A stretch of 64,000 nt of DNA from positions 60,347-124,346 of the forward strand of contig NZ_LMBX01000010.1 in assembly GCF_001439605.1 (NCBI RefSeq), in the 5' to 3' direction. The notes below the pieces were generated by a model. The model was not told the DNA's origin, ran no database searches, and was given only the letters and a program-made list of their open reading frames with translations. This DNA is from Cytobacillus praedii. GTDB lineage: Bacteria; Bacillota; Bacilli; Bacillales; Cytobacillaceae. Below, in pieces: positions 41,085 through 49,833 of the stretch. A program made the translations under genes and the position numbers. Positions within the stretch are counted from its first letter, which is position 1; every line of letters begins with the position of its first letter.

Positions 41085-43073
41085 GTGTCAATATTGTTTG
41101 ATATTACATCGCGTCAAGCAAAATTACTCGATTTTCTTTCAAAAACAGAAGAGTATTTACCGGCGAAACAGTATGCAGATTATTTGAATGTTTCAGAGAG
41201 AACTATTTTTAATGATTTGGATAAATTAGAGATATTTTGTAAGAAATATAATCTAGTTATAGATAAAAAGCAGAATCAAGGAATTAAGCTGATTGGGGAT
41301 ACCTCCTCATCTAACGGATTTATTCAAAAAGTAATTACGAATCATAAGGCTAAGGAACGGGATGCTCTTTCATCTTTGGAACGACAAATTCTAATCGCTA
41401 AGTGGCTGTTAATTAATAGTCAAACTGTAACTTACCAATCTCTCTCATTGGATCTGTACATCAGTTCGAGTTCAATAATTAAAGACATCAACCGCATTCG
41501 CAGTTTTATGGATGAGGAGCTGCAGCTTGTTTCGAATGCAAAAGGTACTAGGGTAAATGGTAATGAGATTGCCATCCAAAGGACCATTAAACGATTTGCT
41601 TACTATTTGATTGAGAAAGAGCTGAATAATAATTCCCTATCAACATTTGCACATATTCTTGAACCTCTGTTTGATAAAAAGATCATAAAAGCTGTATATG
41701 ACGCGGTTATTGAATTTCTATCTGTGATGGAGAATAGTATTTCAGAACAATATATAAAGTCTCTATTTATTTCTATATTGATATTAACCGAGCGCTCTTA
41801 CCGTGGTTTTCATTTAACCAAACTTCCTGAAATACAGTTGGAGGGTGCAGAATATTTAACAAACTATCCATTAGCAATTGAAATGTGCAGTAAAATCTCT
41901 TCTGAACTGCAATTTGAATTTACTGAACTGGAGCATCACTTTCTCAGTAATCAATTATTTGCCCATCGGATTCAAGTGAAAATTAATAATAAGCAAGTTG
42001 AAAAGTTAATTTCAGAAGATATCAAGGACATGATTAGAGGTGTAAGTAGAGCAATTGAAATTGACTTAAAAGAAGATGATCGGTTATTTGATTCTCTCAT
42101 CTATCATGTTTTTCCAATGATCTATCGATTAAAATCAGCTATTAACGTATATAATCCGTTGCTGAATGAAATAAAGAATAATTATGGTGTGCTTTTTCGA
42201 ATTATTTGGTATTCGATGGAAAAACTTGAAAAGAAATATGATATCAAATTAACAGATGATGACGTCGCTTTTATTACGATTCATTTTCAAGTCGCAATTG
42301 AACGGAAAAATCAAATGTCGCAAATATTAGTTGTTTGTCAATCTGGTCTTGTAACCTCAGACTTAATTATTCACCGCATAAAAAATTTATTGCCATCTAA
42401 TATTCAATTTAGACTAATCGCAAAACCTCTTCTAAAAAGCGAAGACTTATCTAAGGTTGATTTTATTATTTCATCTGTTCAACTGGAAGAACAAACATGT
42501 CCGGTTGTATATGTCTCACCTTTAGTGAGGGATTCTGACTTGAAAAAGATTTATGCTTATTATTTAAAATATTCCTCAAAAAATAGAAAACAAGAAGATG
42601 TTGTATTAACTCCTCATCTAATCTCCAAATATATTAATAGTCGCTATATGTTCATTAATGAAGAGGTAAAGTCGAAAGAAGACTGTTTAAACAAAATGAT
42701 TCAAAGGCTTGAAGAAGATCAAATAGTGAAATCCTCATTTAAACAGTCGGTGTATGAACGAGAAAGATTAGGAAATACGATTGTTCAAGGATGGGCAGCC
42801 ATTCCTCATGCAATGTCAACGATGGCAAATGAGACAAAGATTTCCATAATGACGACGAAGCAGCCGATTAACTGGAATAATGAAACTTACGTGTCATTTG
42901 TTATTTTACTTGCAGTAGCTGAGGAAGATCTTAATCAAGTTCGTTGTTTACTAACCCATCTATATAAAATAATTATTAATTCAGATCGACTTGAAAGTGG
43001 TCAGTCGTTTAAGGCCATGACTATACCTGAGGATTTAATAGCAATTTTACTATGTAAAGATAAAATTCAATAA
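41085..43073 (+). CDS. PRD-domain transcription activator with EIIB- and EIIA-like domains
   Basis: A 662-residue regulator of the MtlR/LicR type. Order: helix-turn-helix domains (about 1-130), PRD1 (about 190-290), PRD2 (about 300-405), a galactitol-type EIIB-like domain with Cys in LVVCQSGLVTSD (near 425), and a fructose/mannitol-type EIIA-like domain (from about 515, with His in AIPHAMS). Phosphorylation by HPr and the PTS sets its activity. The 90 bp upstream holds no clear operator. The start could be the GTG used here or a TTG three codons later, since AAGGAT is only 1-2 bp before the GTG. Confidence 0.9.
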   Translation: MSILFDITSRQAKLLDFLSKTEEYLPAKQYADYLNVSERTIFNDLDKLEIFCKKYNLVIDKKQNQGIKLIGDTSSSNGFIQKVITNHKAKERDALSSLERQILIAKWLLINSQTVTYQSLSLDLYISSSSIIKDINRIRSFMDEELQLVSNAKGTRVNGNEIAIQRTIKRFAYYLIEKELNNNSLSTFAHILEPLFDKKIIKAVYDAVIEFLSVMENSISEQYIKSLFISILILTERSYRGFHLTKLPEIQLEGAEYLTNYPLAIEMCSKISSELQFEFTELEHHFLSNQLFAHRIQVKINNKQVEKLISEDIKDMIRGVSRAIEIDLKEDDRLFDSLIYHVFPMIYRLKSAINVYNPLLNEIKNNYGVLFRIIWYSMEKLEKKYDIKLTDDDVAFITIHFQVAIERKNQMSQILVVCQSGLVTSDLIIHRIKNLLPSNIQFRLIAKPLLKSEDLSKVDFIISSVQLEEQTCPVVYVSPLVRDSDLKKIYAYYLKYSSKNRKQEDVVLTPHLISKYINSRYMFINEEVKSKEDCLNKMIQRLEEDQIVKSSFKQSVYERERLGNTIVQGWAAIPHAMSTMANETKISIMTTKQPINWNNETYVSFVILLAVAEEDLNQVRCLLTHLYKIIINSDRLESGQSFKAMTIPEDLIAILLCKDKIQ

Positions 43074-43101
43074 ATCTCTCTCGAATATTGGAGGAAGCAG
43101 C

Positions 43102-43569
43102 ATGTATGTGGAAGAGAACTTAGTTTTCTATAATCAGCGATTCGAAACTCAGAGCCAGCTCTTTGATTTTATAGCTGATGAATTAGAAGAGAAAAATTAT
43201 GTCACTGAACAGTTTAGGGAAGCAATTAAAATACGCGAACATAACTTTCCTACTGGTTTACAATTGCAGAATTTGAATGTAGCGCTTGTGCATACAGATG
43301 TCGAATATTCAAAAACAGAAAAGCTTGTCATTATTAAGCTTGAAAAACCGATAACGTTTAAAAATATTGAAACATTAAAACCATTGGAAGTGGATTTTAT
43401 TATTGGTCTTATATTAAAAGATAGCCATAAGCACTTAGAGGTTTTACAAAGGGTTAGCCGTTTATTACAAAATGAGGATATTATTCAAGAAATTAGGCAG
43501 GCATCTTCACATGTTGAATTAACAATTCTTATGCAAGATTATTTTAATAAAAAGGAGAAGGAGATATGA
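43102..43569 (+). CDS. PTS EIIA component, galactitol/fructose type
   Basis: A 155-residue EIIA of the PTS_EIIA_2 family. The phosphorylated histidine is in NVALVHTDVEYSKTEKL (near residue 68). It receives phosphate from HPr and hands it to the EIIB encoded next. GGAGG precedes the ATG; the stop overlaps the EIIB start by 4 bp (ATGA). Confidence 0.9.
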   Translation: MYVEENLVFYNQRFETQSQLFDFIADELEEKNYVTEQFREAIKIREHNFPTGLQLQNLNVALVHTDVEYSKTEKLVIIKLEKPITFKNIETLKPLEVDFIIGLILKDSHKHLEVLQRVSRLLQNEDIIQEIRQASSHVELTILMQDYFNKKEKEI

Positions 43570-43850
43570 AAAAGAGAATTGTTGTTGCTTGCGGAGCTGG
43601 GCTTGCTACTTCCACTATGATTTTACAGAAAGTAGAAGAGTTTGTTAAAGAACTTGGAGTGAGTTGTTCAATTACCCAGTCGCAAATTTATGAATTAGAT
43701 TTTTATGATGGGGAAGCAGATTTATTTATTACTTCGATGAAATTAGATCAATCAAAATATAAGACACCAATCGTTGTCGGCACTCCGTTTTTAATAGGGT
43801 TAAATGAAGATGTGCTAAAAGAACAAATAAAGCAAATTCTATTAAATTAA
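43566..43850 (+). CDS. PTS EIIB component, galactitol type
   Basis: A 94-residue EIIB. The phospho-cysteine is Cys9 in VVACGAGLATSTM. It phosphorylates the sugar carried by EIIC. It is translationally coupled to EIIA upstream and followed by EIIC after 11 bp with GGAGG. Confidence 0.92.
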   Translation: MKKRIVVACGAGLATSTMILQKVEEFVKELGVSCSITQSQIYELDFYDGEADLFITSMKLDQSKYKTPIVVGTPFLIGLNEDVLKEQIKQILLN

Positions 43851-43861
43851 GGAGGATTCAT

Positions 43862-45184
43862 ATGAGCATGATTGACTATTTTTTATCTCTTGGTTCAGCT
43901 GTTTTTGTACCTATCGTATTGATAATTATCGGTTTGATTTTAGGGCAAGGGATATTACGCTCAATTAGAAGCGGGATAATGGTTGGGATTGGCTTTATTG
44001 GTTTAGGATTGGCGATTTCATTAATCTCTGACCGATTAGAACCAGCAGTAAATCAAATTGTTGAACGATTTTCCTTTAATCTCACAGTTATTGATATTGG
44101 ATCCGGTGCTGCAGCTGGAGTTGCGTTTTCCACATTGGTTGGTGCTCTAATTATTCCGGCGGTATTCCTTCTTAATATTCTTTTGTTACTAGTCGGATTT
44201 ACGAAAACGATGAACATTGATATTTTTAACTATTCTCATTATGCGTTTACTGGAGCAGTTGTTCATTTAATGACAGGTAGCATTGTACTAGGAATTGGGG
44301 CTAGCTTAATCCAAGCGACTTGGTCATTATTATCAGCTGATTATTCGGCAAAAAAAGTACAAGAATCTCTAGGAGTAGAAGGTATATCCATCCCACAAGG
44401 ATATGCTGCTAGTACTGTCCCTCTTTTTATGATACTAGATAAAATATATAATCGTATCCCTTTTTTACGTAATTCCAAACTTGATATTTCTTATTTACAA
44501 GGAAAAATCGGTATGTTTGGTGATCCAGTCATAATAGGTGCAGTTCTTGGCATAATTTTAGCTCTGTTAGCAGGTTACAATTTTGTAGAAGGTACAAATC
44601 TGCTAATGAGTGTAGTGGCTATAATGGTGCTTTTTCCAAGAATGGTAAAAATAATTGTAGAAGGCTTGCTTCCGATTTCTGAGGCAGCGAAAAGCTTCTT
44701 TAATAAGAGATTTAAAGGAAAGGAAGTTTTTATTGGATTGGACTCTGCGATAACGTTAGGTTTGCCAACTACACAAATCGTTGGAACTATGTTAATTCCA
44801 ATTACGTTAGTATTGGCAGTTATTTTACCAGGAAATCAGGTCTTACCTTTAGGTGATTTAGCCTTTGTAGCTTTTTTTACCTGCATGGCAACGATTATTC
44901 ATAATGGAAATATTTTGAAGACTATCATAAGTGGGATTATAAACATGATTGGAGTTCTTTATATTGCTAGCTGGTTCGCACCATATTTTAGTAAACTGGC
45001 TGCAAATAGTGGAGCTACCACGATAAAAGGTCAAACGACGGCACTTTGGAATGGAAATGTATTTGATTATATGATTGCTCAAATAGGCGGGTTTGGAATA
45101 ATTGGCCTAATTGTGTTGATTGTCATAACAATTCCAGTCGGACTATATGTTAAGAAAGTGACGAATCCAAAACCTGCCAAGTAA
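43862..45184 (+). CDS. PTS EIIC component, galactitol type
   Basis: A 440-residue membrane permease of the GatC family with about ten to twelve hydrophobic segments. The N-terminus (SLGSAVFVPIVLIIIGLILGQG), the GSGAAAGVAFSTLVGAL block and the GLPTTQIVGTMLIPIT loop are typical. Members carry galactitol, sorbose, arabitol and other polyols or ketoses, so the substrate cannot be named from the sequence. Confidence 0.92.
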   Translation: MSMIDYFLSLGSAVFVPIVLIIIGLILGQGILRSIRSGIMVGIGFIGLGLAISLISDRLEPAVNQIVERFSFNLTVIDIGSGAAAGVAFSTLVGALIIPAVFLLNILLLLVGFTKTMNIDIFNYSHYAFTGAVVHLMTGSIVLGIGASLIQATWSLLSADYSAKKVQESLGVEGISIPQGYAASTVPLFMILDKIYNRIPFLRNSKLDISYLQGKIGMFGDPVIIGAVLGIILALLAGYNFVEGTNLLMSVVAIMVLFPRMVKIIVEGLLPISEAAKSFFNKRFKGKEVFIGLDSAITLGLPTTQIVGTMLIPITLVLAVILPGNQVLPLGDLAFVAFFTCMATIIHNGNILKTIISGIINMIGVLYIASWFAPYFSKLAANSGATTIKGQTTALWNGNVFDYMIAQIGGFGIIGLIVLIVITIPVGLYVKKVTNPKPAK

Positions 45185-45205
45185 TAGAGAAAGAGAGTGG
45201 ATTCC

Positions 45206-45847
45206 ATGCTAGTTTCAACTTCGATTTTAAGTGCTGATTTACTTAATCTAGAAAGAGATATTCTGCAATTAGAAGCAGCTGGTGCAGACTTTATCCATAT
45301 TGATATTATGGACGGTGTTTTTGTTTCCAATGTAACTTGGGGCTCATCCACTGTGAAAGCTATTCGTAAACTAACATCATTACCATTAGATGTTCATTTG
45401 ATGATAGAAAAACCTGAACGTTTACTTGATTGCTATTTAGAAACAAAGGCAGATATCATTATCATTCATCCAGAAAGTACAAAGGCATTGAGAAAAACTT
45501 TGCTGAAAATTAAAAGTTTTGGTGCAAAGGCGGGGGTTGCATTAAAACTTGAAACATCAGTTGATTCAATTCAGCATTCTTTAGACTTACTCGATATTGT
45601 TCTATTTCTCACTTGTGATGAAGGATTCGGCGGGCAAGCATTTCGTCGTCTTGCCCTAGAGAAAATTGAACAAGTAGCAAAGTGGCGTATGGAAAAAGAG
45701 TTGAGTTTTCTGATTGAAGTTGATGGCGGCATCAATCCCAAGACTTGTCGGTTATGTAAAGCAGCTGGAGCAGATATTGCAGTTGCTGGCTCTTATGTGT
45801 TTAATAATGAGATGAAATCAGCAATTAAGGAATTGCAATGTATTTAA
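45206..45847 (+). CDS. Ribulose-phosphate 3-epimerase-like protein
   Basis: A 213-residue TIM-barrel epimerase. Metal and catalytic landmarks are largely kept: STSILSADL, FIHIDIMDG (catalytic Asp and metal His), DVHLMIEKPE, IEVDGGI and AVAGSYVF. Two substrate-side blocks differ from Rpe: IIHPEST replaces the usual HVE, and FLTCDEGFGGQAF replaces MTVNPGFGGQ. That suggests a different sugar phosphate, as for allulose-6-phosphate epimerase. ATG 45206 is chosen for the GAGAGTGG site; a GTG three codons earlier is possible. Confidence 0.88.
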   Translation: MLVSTSILSADLLNLERDILQLEAAGADFIHIDIMDGVFVSNVTWGSSTVKAIRKLTSLPLDVHLMIEKPERLLDCYLETKADIIIIHPESTKALRKTLLKIKSFGAKAGVALKLETSVDSIQHSLDLLDIVLFLTCDEGFGGQAFRRLALEKIEQVAKWRMEKELSFLIEVDGGINPKTCRLCKAAGADIAVAGSYVFNNEMKSAIKELQCI

Positions 45848-45947
45848 AACCTTTAATTTAACAAATAAATATTTCTTTTAAAATAACAGAATATTCGATT
45901 TTTATTTAAATATACACAATGATCTAACGGAGATGGAGGCAGCAAAT

Positions 45948-47426
45948 ATGAACCAATCCTATCAAGTTTCAACAAAAGTAACAGAGTTCTTAAAAGGGAC
46001 AAAGAAACTATTTATTAATGGAAGTTTCATAGAATCTGAAAGTGGAAAGACATTTAAAACGTATAATCCTTGTAATGGAGAGGTTTTGGCGGATGTGAGC
46101 GAGGCTCAAACGGAAGATGTTGATAAAGCGGTACATGCAGCTAAAAATGCTTTTGAAGAAGGTCCTTGGTCTCGGATGAGTGCAGCTGAACGGGGAAAAC
46201 TAATGTATAGACTTGCAGATTTAATAGAAAAAAACAAACAAGAATTAGCTGAAATAGACTCACTTGATAATGGAAAGCCTTTACGTGATTTGCTTGAAAA
46301 TGATATTCCAAATGCAATAGGCCAATTTGAATATTATGCAGGATGGGCTACGAAAATTGTTGGGCAAACAATTCCCGTTTCAGGGCCTTATTTTAACTAT
46401 ACTCGCCATGAACCTGTGGGTGTAGTTGGGCAAATAATCCCTTGGAACTTCCCATTGATGATGGCGGCATGGAAAGTAGCACCGGCACTAGCTACAGGCT
46501 GTACAGTTATACTAAAGCCTGCTGAACAGACTCCATTATCCGCACTGTATCTTGCAGAGCTAGTAGCTGAAGCAGGTTTTCCAGATGGTGTAATCAATAT
46601 TGTTCCCGGTTTTGGAGAGATTGCAGGAGATGCACTTGTCAGACATTCACATGTGAATAAAATCGCTTTTACAGGTTCAACAATAGTCGGCAAGCAAATT
46701 ATGAAAGAAGCTGCAAACACTTTGAAACGTGTTACATTGGAGTTAGGAGGTAAATCTCCAAACATTATTTTACAAGATGCTGATTTAACGAAAGCAATTC
46801 CAGGGGTCTTTACTGGGATCATGGCGAATCAAGGAGAAGTCTGCAGTGCTGGATCGAGAGTGTATATTCAAAAAAATCATTTTGATCATGTTGTTGCTGA
46901 CTTGGTATCTTACGCTAAAAATGTCAGGCTTGGAAGTGGATTATCTCCAGACACAGAGATGGGACCACTGGTTTCTAAAGAGCAGCAAAACCGTGTTGTC
47001 GACTATATTGATAAAGGTAAAAACGAAGGTGCAGAAATGTTATGTGGCGGCGGACACACTTCAAAAGGATATTTTGTAGAGCCAACAGTATTTGCAAGTG
47101 TTAATGAGACGATGTCAATTGCAAGAGAAGAAATCTTTGGACCTGTAGTGGTGGCGATGCCTTTTAATAGCCTAGATGAAATGATTAGTCGTGCAAATAA
47201 TTCATCATTTGGTCTTGCTGCTGGTCTATGGACGGAAAATGTGAAAAATGCTCATTACTTAGCTAGTCGATTAAAAGCTGGTTCGGTGTGGGTGAATTGC
47301 TATAACGTGACAGACCCGGCATCCCCTTTTGGCGGGTTTAAAGAATCAGGTTTTGGGCGTGAGATGGGTTCCTATGCATTAGACAATTATACCGAAGTGA
47401 AAAGTGTGTGGATAAATTTGAACTAA
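45948..47426 (+). CDS. Aldehyde dehydrogenase (NAD-type)
   Basis: A 492-residue ALDH of the broad DhaS/betaine-aldehyde class. The catalytic Cys is in NQGEVCSAGSRV, the general base Glu in TLELGGKSPN, and the cofactor glycine pattern in FTGSTIVGKQI. It could oxidise the non-phosphorylated aldehyde released by the aldolase. ATG 45948 has GGAGG 8 bp upstream; the ATG five codons earlier does not. A 100-bp AT-rich gap separates it from the epimerase, with no clear promoter. Confidence 0.93.
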   Translation: MNQSYQVSTKVTEFLKGTKKLFINGSFIESESGKTFKTYNPCNGEVLADVSEAQTEDVDKAVHAAKNAFEEGPWSRMSAAERGKLMYRLADLIEKNKQELAEIDSLDNGKPLRDLLENDIPNAIGQFEYYAGWATKIVGQTIPVSGPYFNYTRHEPVGVVGQIIPWNFPLMMAAWKVAPALATGCTVILKPAEQTPLSALYLAELVAEAGFPDGVINIVPGFGEIAGDALVRHSHVNKIAFTGSTIVGKQIMKEAANTLKRVTLELGGKSPNIILQDADLTKAIPGVFTGIMANQGEVCSAGSRVYIQKNHFDHVVADLVSYAKNVRLGSGLSPDTEMGPLVSKEQQNRVVDYIDKGKNEGAEMLCGGGHTSKGYFVEPTVFASVNETMSIAREEIFGPVVVAMPFNSLDEMISRANNSSFGLAAGLWTENVKNAHYLASRLKAGSVWVNCYNVTDPASPFGGFKESGFGREMGSYALDNYTEVKSVWINLN

Positions 47427-47465
47427 ATATTCTTAATTGATTTATAAAAAGGAAGGATGGTTTAG

Positions 47466-47732
47466 ATGGTAGAAAAAGATTACAGAGTGATCGATTCTGC
47501 TGGTATTCATGCGCGCCCAGCATCTTTATTAGTACAGGTTGCAAACCAATATAATTGTGATCTAGATATTATGTTTAATAATAGAAAAGCAAACTTGAAA
47601 TCGATTATTGGGGTAATGTCTTTATCAATTCCGCTGAATTCAGTAATTAAGATCAGTGCAACTGGTTCAGATGAAAAAGAAGCAATTAATGCACTTAGCG
47701 ATGTAATTTTGCAGCAAGAGCTTGGTGTTTAA
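47466..47732 (+). CDS. HPr-family phosphocarrier protein
   Basis: An 88-residue HPr. The phospho-histidine (SAGIHARPAS, His15 region) and the regulatory serine (NLKSIIGVMSLSI, Ser46 region) are both present, unlike in Crh, which lacks the histidine. It is not next to ptsI, so it is a second HPr tied to this sugar cluster. It may donate phosphate to the local EIIA and PRD regulator, or act in CcpA control. Confidence 0.92.
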   Translation: MVEKDYRVIDSAGIHARPASLLVQVANQYNCDLDIMFNNRKANLKSIIGVMSLSIPLNSVIKISATGSDEKEAINALSDVILQQELGV

Positions 47733-48109
47733 GATGGGGAAAAAAGGTGTAATTGAATTGGAAAGTAATGCAATCTTCGGTATCTAACGTTTAAAAACAA
47801 GGGTAAAAGAGTAAAAAATGATTTTGAAGAGGAAATGGACAGTATTAAAAATTTAATTGGATGGAACTATAATATTTCTTAACATGCTTTTCCTGCCCAA
47901 AATTTTATATCTTATATTAAGAGTCATTGGGATTTAGGAAAAGCTGATCGCTGGCAATAGAAATTAAATAGAAGATTCAATAAAAAAGCAATCCAAAGCG
48001 GGGTTGCTTTTTCGTATAGACGGAAAGGTACATTTTCGTTTATAGTAATCGATATAATATGGTTAGATTTATTCAGCAAACCCGAATTTTACAAAAGGCA
48101 GGTGATAAA
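47733..48109. other. Right end of the PTS island, no intact gene
   Basis: After the HPr gene there is no clear ORF. One frame (about 47783-47882) ends with a protein-like tail reading NDFEEEMDSIKNLIGWNYNIS but has no convincing start, so it may be a gene remnant. The right direct repeat follows (47932-48013), then TATAAT at 48053-48058, a possible -10 element for yozE. Confidence 0.5.
47932..48013 (+). repeat. Right direct repeat flanking the PTS island
   Basis: A near copy of 38588-38669. It contains the last codons (GKADRWQ, stop) of the small membrane-protein gene without its 5' part, and its terminator hairpin (AAAAAGCAATCC with a GGTTGCTTTTT arm). Confidence 0.85.
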
Positions 48110-48331
48110 ATGGCAAAAACCTTCTACCATTATTTAATGAAATACCGACATCCCAATCCAAAAGACTCTATTAGTAAATTTGCTAATCATGCATATAAAG
48201 ATCATAGCTTTCCGAAGACATCATCAGATTATCATGAGGTAAGCTTATACCTGGAGTTAAATGGGTCTTATATAGAGAACATGACTATATTTGATGAGGC
48301 GTGGGATTTATATTTAAATAGTGAATCTTAA
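48110..48331 (+). CDS. yozE: YozE family protein (UPF0346)
   Basis: A 73-residue protein with the sterile-alpha-motif-like YozE fold (KTFYHYLMKYRHPNPKDSISKFAN at the start). The ATG has AAGGCAGGTGA upstream; the longer frame to 48059 includes promoter sequence. In B. subtilis yozE lies in the same neighbourhood as yodN and yokU, supporting the idea that the PTS block was inserted between yokU and yozE here. The function is unknown. Confidence 0.9.
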   Translation: MAKTFYHYLMKYRHPNPKDSISKFANHAYKDHSFPKTSSDYHEVSLYLELNGSYIENMTIFDEAWDLYLNSES

Positions 48332-48345
48332 GGAAAAGTGATCGC

Positions 48346-48380
48346 AAAACACTTCATTCAATGAATGAGGTGTTTTCGTT
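48346..48380 (+). terminator. Terminator after yozE
   Basis: AAAACACTTCATTCA and TGAATGAGGTGTTTT pair with one G-U, followed by CGTTT. Confidence 0.78.
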
Positions 48381-48484
48381 TCTATACGGTCCAAACTTCC
48401 CCTTTGCCGGAGCGATTTTTCGGTTTCATGCATATACTACAGGAAAGAGTTACTCACGACTGAATACTTGAGAGGATGGAGGAA

Positions 48485-49183
48485 ATGGGTGATCGAAAAA
48501 AATCAAAATTCAATATCGGTGATACAGTCGTGATCACTATGTATGGCACAGTAGGGAAAATCACGGATGTAAAGTGGCTTGATGGAATGTATGTTTACGA
48601 AGTGAACAAAAGTGAAGGTCTTTATATGGAATCCAGTCTTCAATTATTATCGGATTATGAAGGGGAAGTACTGGAAAAGGAACATATTGATATAGAATAT
48701 AAATATTTTTTCGGTGATTTAGTTCAAGTAAAGGGGTATGGTTCTGATTTATTCAAGATAATGGGGTTTCGAACGGAAATATGGCGTTATAAAGAGGACG
48801 CCTGGGAAGATATTATTTATGAGCTTTCGAGAATTAGTGATGGGGAATGGCTTGAAGCTGGGGAAGATGAATTAACACTTGTTGCCGATGCAGAAAGTGC
48901 GGATATCTTTATAAAAAAGTTAGGCCTTCTATATTTAATGAACAAAAAAGAAAAACTTCCCGAAATAAAAGATAAGCAAGGAAACACTTTTCGTAAAGCA
49001 GAAAGGGAATTGCTTGCCAATATCAAAGAAAAAAGAATTCTAATAGATGGATTGTTAGATATTTATAATGATTACAGAATCTTATATGAAATGTTTCAGG
49101 ATGATGAATATTTGCATATCATGCGTGTAATTGTTAGAAAGCTGAAATTAATTGTCAATAATGATGGGAAAAGTACTGTTTAA
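48485..49183 (+). CDS. yodN: YodN-like protein
   Basis: A 232-residue cytoplasmic protein. The N-terminal part has two small beta-barrel-like segments (FNIGDTVVITMYGTVGKITDV and FFGDLVQVKGYGSDLFKI), and the C-terminal 100 residues are helical. Size and position match B. subtilis YodN, of unknown function. ATG 48485 is chosen because AGAGG lies 9 bp upstream; an ATG three codons earlier directly abuts that site. It overlaps by 4 bp, tail to tail, a small gene on the other strand. Confidence 0.75.
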   Translation: MGDRKKSKFNIGDTVVITMYGTVGKITDVKWLDGMYVYEVNKSEGLYMESSLQLLSDYEGEVLEKEHIDIEYKYFFGDLVQVKGYGSDLFKIMGFRTEIWRYKEDAWEDIIYELSRISDGEWLEAGEDELTLVADAESADIFIKKLGLLYLMNKKEKLPEIKDKQGNTFRKAERELLANIKEKRILIDGLLDIYNDYRILYEMFQDDEYLHIMRVIVRKLKLIVNNDGKSTV

Positions 49184-49350
49184 CGGAGGACACTAAACTC
49201 CATAATTAAATAGACTAGTAAAGGGATACCAATCCCTAAAGATAATTTAAATATGCCACTTAAAAATCGGCTAAACACCACAAGAATCTTACTCTCTTCT
49301 TTATTTAAATCTTCCTTTACTTCTGTTATTGCTTTAGAAAGACTAGTCAT
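49180..49350 (-). CDS. Small single-helix membrane protein, unknown
   Basis: A 56-residue protein not recognised. A charged N-terminal half (TEVKEDLNKEESK) is followed by a hydrophobic segment (FKLSLGIGIPLLVYLIM, about 34-50). GGAGGAAGAAA before the ATG is a near-perfect ribosome binding site. It lies between yodN and yozD on the opposite strand. Confidence 0.72.
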   Translation of the reverse strand: MTSLSKAITEVKEDLNKEESKILVVFSRFLSGIFKLSLGIGIPLLVYLIMEFSVLR

Positions 49351-49524
49351 TTTCTTCCTCCATTATCTAAAATTTTTCTTATGATAAAATGTATGCTTGA
49401 CCTTATAGAACATGTCAGAAAATCAGATATTTTTAAGTTGGAAGTTAAAGAATTCTTTTTTCAAGAGATGATTTGCATGAAAATGGAAAGGACATCATAC
49501 ATTCTCTACAAAGGGGGCGATGCT

Positions 49525-49698
49525 GTGAGGGAAATTGAAGTATTTATTGACACGGAAGAAATAGCAGAATTTTTCTTTCATGAGCTGACTAAAAGAGGTT
49601 ATGTGCCTGCTGAAGGAGAAATAGAAGAGCTTGCTGATATTACTTTTGACTACTTATTACAAAAATGCATTATTGATGAAGAAATAGAAGAAGAATAA
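49525..49698 (+). CDS. yozD: YozD-like protein
   Basis: A 57-residue acidic protein (IDTEEIAEFFFHELTKRGY, ending in a run of Glu). The GTG start has GGGGG 8 bp upstream and gives almost the same length as B. subtilis YozD; the longer frame up to 49381 lacks a ribosome binding site. The function is unknown. It sits in the conserved yodL-yozD-yodN-yozE neighbourhood. Confidence 0.82.
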   Translation: MREIEVFIDTEEIAEFFFHELTKRGYVPAEGEIEELADITFDYLLQKCIIDEEIEEE

Positions 49699-49833
49699 AA
49701 GAAACGAAATGGCGGGGGCATCTCGTCATTTTTTGCTTTTATGAAAAAATAAACTAATTTTTGAAACCATAAAGAGAAAACAGTCGTATAATTCATATAA
49801 GGATAAAAAGTGATCACTAGGAGGAGTATGAAA

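Noticed and set aside
47788..47882. Protein-like tail before the right island repeat
   Set aside because: No start codon with a ribosome binding site and no recognisable family; recorded only as a possible remnant.
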